This document shows positions 1 through 3,885 of a DNA stretch of 5,084 nucleotides, one piece after another. How positions within the stretch are numbered: the first letter of the stretch is position 1; each line of letters starts with the position of its first letter. This stretch comes from JBFKOL01 sp041628815 (GTDB taxonomy: Bacteria; Bacteroidota; Bacteroidia; Chitinophagales; Saprospiraceae), in NCBI GenBank assembly GCA_041628815.1, contig JBFKOL010000316.1, forward strand, positions 1 to 5,084. The letters run 5' to 3'. Under the pieces are notes generated by a model. That model was not told the origin of the DNA. It did not search any database and saw only the letters and a program-made list of their open reading frames with translations. The position numbers and the translations under genes were made by a program.

Positions 1-43
1 CCCGCCGTTGGCGGGACGCTTTACCGGGCTGTGCTACCTTATG
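1..43 (-). pseudogene. Decayed tRNA-Pro-like unit A, cut by the window edge
   Basis: Read on the minus strand, this piece has a 7-nt acceptor-like segment (CATAAGG), the conserved T8-A9, and a D arm. Fourteen nucleotides of that D arm (AGCCCGGTAAAGCG) are identical to the D arm of the neighbouring tRNA-Pro(GGG); on the plus strand the copies are at 17-30 and 121-134. Directly after position 26, where the anticodon arm should begin, there is instead a tight hairpin TCCCGCC-AAC-GGCGGG (plus 1-16). No U33 or plausible anticodon loop is present, and two D-stem pairs are lost. The T arm and 3' acceptor would lie left of base 1, so completeness cannot be judged. A functional tRNA is very unlikely. 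It is probably a degenerate duplicate in the tRNA transcript. Confidence 0.6.
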
Positions 44-73
44 GGTGGATAACGTTGCCCTTCATTAACAATG

Positions 74-147
74 TCGGGATGAGAGGATTTGAACCTCCGA
101 TCTCACGCCCCCCAGACGTGCGCTTTACCGGGCTAAGCTACATCCCG
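74..147 (-). tRNA. tRNA-Pro(GGG)
   Basis: This is a complete 74-nt cloverleaf on the minus strand. The acceptor stem CGGGATG pairs with CATCCCG, followed by discriminator A. The anticodon stem CACGT pairs with GCGTG (one G-U pair), with loop CTGGGGG, giving anticodon GGG for proline codons CCC/CCU. The T arm is GGAGG-TTCAAAT-CCTCT. CCA is not encoded; the discriminator is followed by CATTG. It lies downstream of tRNA-Ser(GCU) and tRNA-Pro(UGG) in the same orientation and is probably processed from the same precursor. The spacer before it is unusually long and holds decayed tRNA material. Confidence 0.95.
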
Positions 148-167
148 AAATAAGAGAATAAAAAGAG

Positions 168-245
168 GTCCACTTTTGCTCCATGAATCTCGGAGCTTCG
201 GCAGACGGGGTCGGGATGGCCCACCTTTGCTTTCCTACGGTGGAC
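168..245. repeat. Imperfect repeats in the tRNA spacer
   Basis: The spacer between the two proline tRNAs holds several short repeats. GTCCAC (168-173) is inverted against GTGGAC (240-245). CCACTTTTGCT (170-180) recurs with one change as CCACCTTTGCT (221-231). GCTCC (178-182) can pair with GGAGC (192-196). CCACC (221-225) can pair with GGTGG (239-243). No protein is encoded. The repeats flank or sit inside the 29-nt insertion of decayed unit B and may reflect serial duplication or insertion of a small hairpin sequence. Each repeat is short, so their common origin is only an inference. Confidence 0.35.
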
Positions 246-315
246 AGGCAAGATTCAAACATGCGACCCTCCCGCCCTATGGCGGGATGCGCTTGTCGGA
301 TTTCGTGGTATCCCG
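211..315 (-). pseudogene. Decayed tRNA-Pro-like unit B with replaced anticodon arm and 29-nt insertion
   Basis: Most of a tRNA-Pro(UGG) copy is recognisable on the minus strand. The 5' acceptor is CGGGATA (plus 309-315). The T arm and variable region (plus 247-270) match the intact tRNA at 22 of 24 positions, and the 3' acceptor ATCCCGA survives at plus 211-217. Three things break it. First, the anticodon arm is exchanged, from position 27, for a 7-bp hairpin TCCCGCC-ATAG-GGCGGGA (plus 270-287) with no anticodon. Second, U8, A9 and two D-stem pairs are lost. Third, a 29-nt insertion at plus 220-248 separates T stem and acceptor; removing it restores the intact tRNA sequence across the junction. 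The hairpin matches the one in unit A except for its loop. It is not a working tRNA; whether the RNA has another role is unknown. Confidence 0.7.
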
Positions 316-333
316 AAAAACAAAATATCAAAG

Positions 334-408
334 TCGGGATGGCAAGATTCGAACTTGCGACCCCCTGGTCCCAAACCAGGTGCGCTAACCGGACTGCGCT
401 ACATCCCG
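334..408 (-). tRNA. tRNA-Pro(UGG)
   Basis: This is a complete 75-nt cloverleaf on the minus strand. The acceptor CGGGATG pairs with CATCCCG, followed by discriminator A. The D arm is GCGC-AGTCCGGTTA-GCGC. The anticodon stem CCTGG pairs with CCAGG around loop TTTGGGA, giving anticodon UGG, which can read CCA/CCG and by wobble other proline codons. The T arm is GCAAG-TTCGAAT-CTTGC. CCA is not encoded. Only 11 nt separate it from the 3' end of tRNA-Ser(GCU), so the two are clearly co-transcribed. It is the closest relative of decayed unit B, which lies just downstream of it. Confidence 0.97.
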
Positions 409-419
409 AAAGACTTCAG

Positions 420-508
420 CGGTGAGAGGGGGATTCGAACCCCCGGTACCCGGTTAAAGGTACGCCGGTTTAGCAAACCGGTGGTTTCAGCCACTCACCC
501 ACCTCACC
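420..508 (-). tRNA. tRNA-Ser(GCU)
   Basis: This is an 89-nt class II tRNA on the minus strand. The acceptor GGTGAGG pairs with TCTCACC (one G-U pair), with discriminator G as is typical of serine tRNAs. The anticodon stem CCGGT pairs with ACCGG around loop TTGCTAA, giving anticodon GCU for serine codons AGC/AGU. The long variable arm, which serves as the seryl-tRNA synthetase identity element, is visible between the anticodon and T arms. The T arm is GGGGG-TTCGAAT-CCCCC. CCA is not encoded. It is the first gene of the array, about 36 nt downstream of the promoter -7 box. Confidence 0.97.
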
Positions 509-523
509 ATTGTCAAAAACTAT

Positions 524-540
524 ACCCTTCTTTTAAGGGT
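524..540 (-). other. Short leader hairpin before tRNA-Ser
   Basis: A perfect 6-bp inverted repeat (ACCCTT at 524-529, AAGGGT at 535-540, 5-nt loop) lies between the predicted transcription start and the mature 5' end of tRNA-Ser, ending about 15 nt before it. In the precursor RNA it would form at or near the 5' end and could protect the leader or influence RNase P processing. No function is demonstrated, and a chance repeat of this size is possible. Confidence 0.4.
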
Positions 541-543
541 GTG

Positions 544-574
544 CAAAGATAGGTATTCTCTTATGTAAAGCAAA
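544..574 (-). promoter_or_regulatory. Bacteroidota-type promoter of the tRNA array
   Basis: On the minus strand, TTTG (plus 571-574) is followed by a 19-nt spacer and TATCTTTG (plus 544-551). This fits the Bacteroidota primary sigma-factor consensus (TTTG, about 19 nt, TAnnTTTG) at every fixed position. The start of transcription should fall near 535-540, about 30 nt before tRNA-Ser. There is no alternative gene for it to serve, so it very probably drives the whole Ser-Pro-Pro array. The match is also the best evidence in the window for the phylum. Confidence 0.88.
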
Positions 575-756
575 CCCTTTTATGCATCAGATCGCTCGTT
601 TTCTCCGCCAAAACATTGAACCACTTTCGACATATATACCGATCCTTCCATTAAAAATTTTGATATATAAAATTAAAAGTGTTTTCTTTGGATCACGTTT
701 TCATCATTAGATCCATATTGGTCATTTATTCCAATCCTGAGAGGTAATATTTGACC
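575..756. other. Intergenic region without a gene
   Basis: Together with the neighbouring signals, this forms a 400-bp gene-free gap between tRNA-Ser and the response regulator. It is AT-rich around 650-690 and has no plausible coding frame on either strand. One weak plus-strand promoter-like pair is present (TTTG at 659-662 and TTTCTTTG ending at 690), but the -7 box lacks the key A and no gene follows. Beyond the tRNA promoter at its left edge and the terminator at its right edge, nothing can be supported. Confidence 0.6.
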
Positions 757-790
757 AAAAAAACGGGGCCGCCTGCGAAAGTGGGCGGCC
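757..790 (-). terminator. Rho-independent terminator of the response-regulator transcript
   Basis: GGCCGCC (767-773) and GGCGGCC (784-790) form a 7-bp, all-GC stem with a 10-nt loop. Read on the minus strand, the stem is followed after three bases by seven T residues (plus 757-763). This is a classical intrinsic terminator for transcription arriving from the response regulator, whose stop codon is about 120 nt upstream. On the plus strand the same stem is followed by only TTTTC, so weak bidirectional activity is possible. It isolates the regulator from the tRNA promoter. Confidence 0.85.
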
Positions 791-908
791 TTTTCAATTT
801 GAAGGACTTTAATAACGGTATGTCAAACCGAGTTTAGGGCTAATGGACGATCAGATCAAACCCATGGCAGGGCTATAAAATAAACTCAGCAAAATTTAGG
901 GGGACAGG

Positions 909-1553
909 TCAGACCAATTCGAGCTCTAACGCCTTTTTTACAAGGCCAGCCGTGTTTCTGGCATTGAGCTTCGACAAAAGGTTGCTCCGGTGGGCTTCCA
1001 CAGTTTTAAGACTGATGAAAAGTTTACCGGCAATTTCCTGGTTGGTATTTTCTTCCAGGATGAGATCGAGAACTTCCTTTTCTCGCCTTGTAATCTTCGG
1101 TACCTGCTTCTCCACAGGCTTGGCCTTTTTGTTATTGTTCATCAGGCTGTTCATAATCGTATTGGTAATGGCCTCGCTGAAATAAGTCCTGCCAGCGGCG
1201 ACAGTCCTGATGGCTGTAATCAATTCTTTCCTACCGGTATTTTTCAAGATGTATCCAAGCGCCCCGCTCTTCAACACCTCGGTAATATAGCTTTCTTCGT
1301 CGTGCATGGAAAGGACAAGTATCTTGACGTTGTCCTTCATTTTAAGGATGCGCTCGCATACCTCTATACCACTGATATCGGGTAAATTGATGTCAAGCAA
1401 TATGATATCCACCTTGTCAAGCAAAGTTTTGTTGAAGACCTCTTTTCCTTCATAGCACCGATGTACAATTTGTATATCTTCTTCCCGGCTCAGGATCTCT
1501 TCAAGCCCCTGTACAAACATCTTATGATCATCGACAATTAGGATTCTTATCAT
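909..1553 (-). CDS. NarL/FixJ-family response regulator with LuxR-type DNA-binding domain
   Basis: This is a 214-residue cytoplasmic transcription regulator of normal length for the family. The receiver domain (about 1-120) has the acidic pair Asp8-Asp9 in VDDH, phosphoacceptor Asp54 in LLDINLP, switch residue Ser82, and conserved Lys104 in YILKN. A linker rich in Asn and Lys (about 136-150) leads to a LuxR/GerE helix-turn-helix (about 152-214) containing LTxRE-like ITRREKEVL, the NQEIAGKLFIS turn, and recognition helix LKTVEAHRSNLLSKL. All key residues are intact. The ATG at 1551-1553 is used because the receiver strand begins immediately after it; no Shine-Dalgarno is visible, as is usual in Bacteroidota. 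It is divergent from the sensor kinase at 1652, whose HisKA_3-type core is the usual partner class for NarL regulators. It therefore probably receives phosphate from that kinase. Target genes are unknown, but the palindrome in the shared intergenic region suggests autoregulation. Confidence 0.95.
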   Translation of the reverse strand: MIRILIVDDHKMFVQGLEEILSREEDIQIVHRCYEGKEVFNKTLLDKVDIILLDINLPDISGIEVCERILKMKDNVKILVLSMHDEESYITEVLKSGALGYILKNTGRKELITAIRTVAAGRTYFSEAITNTIMNSLMNNNKKAKPVEKQVPKITRREKEVLDLILEENTNQEIAGKLFISLKTVEAHRSNLLSKLNARNTAGLVKKALELELV

Positions 1554-1572
1554 TTGACTGTAATTTTGGATA

Positions 1573-1601
1573 CAAAATAAGCATGCTAAATACGTTCAAA
1601 A
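1573..1601 (-). promoter_or_regulatory. Candidate promoter of the response regulator
   Basis: On the minus strand, TTTTG (plus 1597-1601) is followed by TTATTTTG (plus 1573-1580). Relative to the Bacteroidota consensus, the -7 box has one mismatch at its second base and the spacing of 16 nt is short. It lies 20 nt upstream of the regulator start codon, and its -33 box overlaps the left end of the palindrome at 1600-1619. This is plausible for a regulated promoter but not certain. No comparably good promoter was found for the divergent kinase; the best guess is TTTG at 1565-1568 with TACGTTCA at 1591-1598, which is weak. Confidence 0.4.
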
Positions 1602-1619
1602 CTAGGGTATTCCCTAGTT
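1600..1619. promoter_or_regulatory. Perfect 8-4-8 palindrome, candidate operator for the two-component pair
   Basis: AACTAGGG (1600-1607) and CCCTAGTT (1612-1619) are perfect inverted copies around TATT. The centre is about 56 bp from the regulator start and 42 bp from the kinase start, inside a 98-bp divergent intergenic region. LuxR-type regulators bind as dimers to inverted repeats, so the simplest reading is a binding site for the adjacent response regulator that controls both genes. It overlaps the candidate -33 box of the regulator promoter. An RNA hairpin in the kinase leader is the alternative. Confidence 0.6.
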
Positions 1620-1651
1620 AGTCCCAAATTATTTAATGACAGTTTAGTCAT

Positions 1652-3451
1652 ATGAGACTCTTTGCCTCAATCTTTTTTACTGTATGGACCCTCTATGTCT
1701 GTGCCTTGCAGGATTATTCCAAGCTGGACAGTGCCTACATCCATGAAATTGAAAGGATCAATGAAGCCATAAAGCAAGGTCAACAAAACAACAACCTAAC
1801 CGCTATGGCCGATGGCTATTATGACAGGGCTTTATGCAACTTCTATACACCCCTCAAAAGCCAGGACGTCATCGGTGACCTGATCGAAAGTGCCAAGATC
1901 TACAAATACCTGAAGAACAATGCAGGGTTTTTCCGGACCCGTCTGGCACTGGCTGAATTTTACACGTTACAGGAGATCTATCTGAACGAGGCTTTGAAAT
2001 TAACCGAAGAAGCTTATGAATTCTTCTTGTCAGCGAGAGATCAGCGCATGCAGATCAAAGCTACTACACAACTTGGAAAAATCCACCAGAAAAGGTTGGA
2101 CTACGACAGGGCGCTCGACCAGGTCGATAAAGGACTTCAAGCGAGTATCGCCCTGGAAGATCGCGAACTCGAATTGGAAAACCGTCTATTGATTACCGAG
2201 TTGTTCGGAAACCTTGGCAATGTGGAAAAAGTAGTAGAGCAAGGCTCCTATCTGATTGGGCTGGAAGAGAACTTTGGGCTCGAAGGGTATGCCGGGAAAG
2301 CCAACTATCTCATAGGTAAATACCTCTCAATGGATGGGCAGTACGATGAAGCCATCCCTTATCTGTTGAAGGCCAAAGAACAGGTGAATAATGTGAGCGA
2401 ATTAGCCCATGACAATTATTCGTTGCTGGCCGAATTGTTCAACATAACCGGAGACCATGTAAAGGCCTATGACCATCTAAAGAATGCTAAAGAGATAAGA
2501 ACCTCGCTTTACAACCAAGAAAAGTACGCCTTATCCAACCAGATTGCAGTAAAATACCAGACCTATGAAAAGGAAAAGGCAATGCGGGCCCTCGAAGAGG
2601 ATTATCAGCTGACTGAATTCAGACTTACCCAGCGTACCCGTCTTTTCATTATTCTTATGGCCTTGCTCGTTCTAACGGCGGCAGCCATTTTCAACTATTA
2701 TCGCCTTCAAAAACACAAACTACGCACAGAACGTCTGATCAGTCAGCAGAAAGAGGAAATCGCCCGACAAAAAATCTATGAGTTGGAAAGTGAACTGAAG
2801 ATTAAAAACCTCGAGGCGATGGTACACGGCGAAGAGGCAGAAAGGACACGTATTGCAACAGACCTTCACGACAGCCTGGGAGGCATGCTGTCCACCCTTA
2901 AACTGCAATACGACGCATTACAGATCGACCATGAAGACCTGGGAGATGACCAGGACTACCACAAGATCATGCGGCTCATCGATGAAGCCTGCAAAGATGT
3001 ACGGGATATCGCCAGAAACCTTAAACCAGCTAGCCTCGAGAAAATGGGCCTGAGCGCAGCACTTAAAGATCTTGTGAATAGATATTCCTCCAAAATAGGC
3101 GGTTCTGAGATCAGCCTGACCGTATCCGACGTAAATCATTTGCTGGATGAAGAATCACAGCTTCACGTTTACCGCATCATTCAGGAATTGCTCAACAATG
3201 CGCTCAAACACTCGGAAGCCAAAGAAATTGATGTCCAGGTTCACAAGAATGAAGAAACATTGCTCATCAAGGTAGAAGACGATGGAAAAGGATTTGTCGA
3301 GGATGAAGTCGTCAAAGGACTAGGTCTTGGCAATCTTGAATCACGGGTGAATGTGCTGCGCGGTGAAATGGACATCGACTCCACACCCGCGAAAGGCACT
3401 TCCATTTTTGTTCATATCCCATTGAACTCAGAAACGGTGGTGCCTGTCTAA
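1652..3451 (+). CDS. TPR-domain sensor histidine kinase, HisKA_3 type (NarL-family partner)
   Basis: This 599-residue inner-membrane sensor kinase begins with a signal-peptide-like stretch (residues 1-20, hydrophobic FASIFFTVWTLYVCA). An all-helical TPR-like sensor follows (about 25-320) with recognisable repeats around 135-168, 212-244 and 256-287, predicted to be periplasmic. One membrane helix (about 331-350) and a charged coiled coil (about 352-400) lead to the kinase core. The dimerisation/phosphotransfer helix carries His406 in TDLHDSLGG, followed by Asp407, the pattern of HisKA_3 enzymes. The ATPase domain shows an N box (Glu512, Asn515, Asn516), a G1 box DDGKGF (543-548) and a G2 box GLGLG (556-560). 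Nothing essential is missing. The ATG at 1652 is favoured because it directly precedes the signal peptide. It should autophosphorylate His406 and donate to Asp54 of the divergent regulator. The signal sensed is not evident; TPR sensors usually bind proteins or peptides. Confidence 0.94.
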   Translation: MRLFASIFFTVWTLYVCALQDYSKLDSAYIHEIERINEAIKQGQQNNNLTAMADGYYDRALCNFYTPLKSQDVIGDLIESAKIYKYLKNNAGFFRTRLALAEFYTLQEIYLNEALKLTEEAYEFFLSARDQRMQIKATTQLGKIHQKRLDYDRALDQVDKGLQASIALEDRELELENRLLITELFGNLGNVEKVVEQGSYLIGLEENFGLEGYAGKANYLIGKYLSMDGQYDEAIPYLLKAKEQVNNVSELAHDNYSLLAELFNITGDHVKAYDHLKNAKEIRTSLYNQEKYALSNQIAVKYQTYEKEKAMRALEEDYQLTEFRLTQRTRLFIILMALLVLTAAAIFNYYRLQKHKLRTERLISQQKEEIARQKIYELESELKIKNLEAMVHGEEAERTRIATDLHDSLGGMLSTLKLQYDALQIDHEDLGDDQDYHKIMRLIDEACKDVRDIARNLKPASLEKMGLSAALKDLVNRYSSKIGGSEISLTVSDVNHLLDEESQLHVYRIIQELLNNALKHSEAKEIDVQVHKNEETLLIKVEDDGKGFVEDEVVKGLGLGNLESRVNVLRGEMDIDSTPAKGTSIFVHIPLNSETVVPV

Positions 3452-3811
3452 TCTCAGTGTTTACCCTAGGCCCTAAATGGGTTGTTACCATCAGAAACAG
3501 GGCAATCAACCTGGATATCTTTGAGATGTTGATAATGATCAATGGGCGCTGATGGCGCTTAAAGCAAGTAGACAAATTTAAGAGGCTCATTCATTGTGAT
3601 AAAGATTATTACCCCAAAACCACTTCTCAATGGCAGCAACTGACCGGAATCATCACCTCCGGTGACGGTGATAGTTTTGCAGATGCGTGGGCCTCTTTTT
3701 TCTACATCCGGGGAGCTTAAGGCCCCTTTATGAACTCGGAAGGGATATTTCAAATATACTTTTCACATTGCAAAAAGTTGTAATGTCAAGACAATTCAGC
3801 CAAGGTGATTT
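3452..3811. other. Intergenic region without a convincing gene
   Basis: This lies between the convergent kinase and WD40 genes. No frame on either strand looks like a conserved protein. It has short inverted repeats but no clear intrinsic terminator directly after the kinase: ATCAAC (3505-3510) with GTTGAT (3528-3533), and a pair of overlapping hairpins at 3643-3672. A 34-codon frame beginning at ATG 3783 is protein-like in composition, but it runs on antisense through the WD40 gene and is not called. A faint promoter-like TACTTTTC occurs around 3758. The region may be the kinase 3' untranslated tail plus a remnant or a small RNA gene. Confidence 0.5.
3643..3672. repeat. Overlapping, mutually exclusive hairpins
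   Basis: ACCGGA (3643-3648) can pair with TCCGGT (3658-3663). ATCACC (3652-3657) can pair with GGTGAT (3667-3672), and also more tightly through TCACC with GGTGA (3653-3657, 3661-3665). The pairings exclude one another, so an RNA from this region could switch folds. No known riboswitch consensus is recognised and there is no poly-T tract directly after it on either strand. The stems are only 5-6 bp, so chance cannot be excluded. Confidence 0.35.
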
Positions 3812-3885
3812 AACCGTTCTGCTCAAGTATAAAAGATACAATCATGAGATTGCTGACAAAATTGAAGTGCAGGACGGTTTTTTTT
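3812..3885 (+). terminator. Long-stem terminator-like structure with T8 tail
   Basis: AACCGTTCTGC (3812-3822) is inverted against GCAGGACGGTT (3869-3879), giving 10 Watson-Crick pairs and one G-U. The stem can be extended by TCAA/TTGA on the inner side with a 3-nt bulge. A small inner hairpin, CAATC-ATGA-GATTG, sits in the enclosed 46 nt. The outer stem runs directly into a tract of eight T residues (3878-3885) on the plus strand. This could end the kinase transcript or a small RNA just upstream. The large enclosed region is atypical for an intrinsic terminator. It overlaps the stop codon of the convergent WD40 gene. Confidence 0.45.

Noticed and set aside
1..60. A third functional proline tRNA at the left edge
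   Set aside because: The D arm is convincing, but the anticodon arm is a 6-bp hairpin with a 3-nt loop and no U33 or anticodon.
1..320. CRISPR array
   Set aside because: The repeats are tRNA-derived and irregular in length and spacing, with no constant direct repeat and no cas genes.
176..552. Several short plus-strand reading frames across the tRNA region
   Set aside because: They are read antisense through tRNA genes and have no protein-like features.
659..690. Plus-strand promoter in the intergenic region
   Set aside because: The -7 box lacks the invariant A, and the only thing downstream is a terminator, with no gene.
952..1385. Plus-strand reading frames opposite the response regulator
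   Set aside because: They are shadows of a fully convincing receiver/LuxR protein on the minus strand.
3643..3672. A known riboswitch class
   Set aside because: No conserved core of a known class is recognisable and no gene lies immediately downstream in the same orientation.
3559..3753. 64-codon minus-strand frame between the WD40 gene and the kinase
   Set aside because: Composition is unremarkable, there is no promoter or recognisable motif, and it overlaps the competing hairpins.
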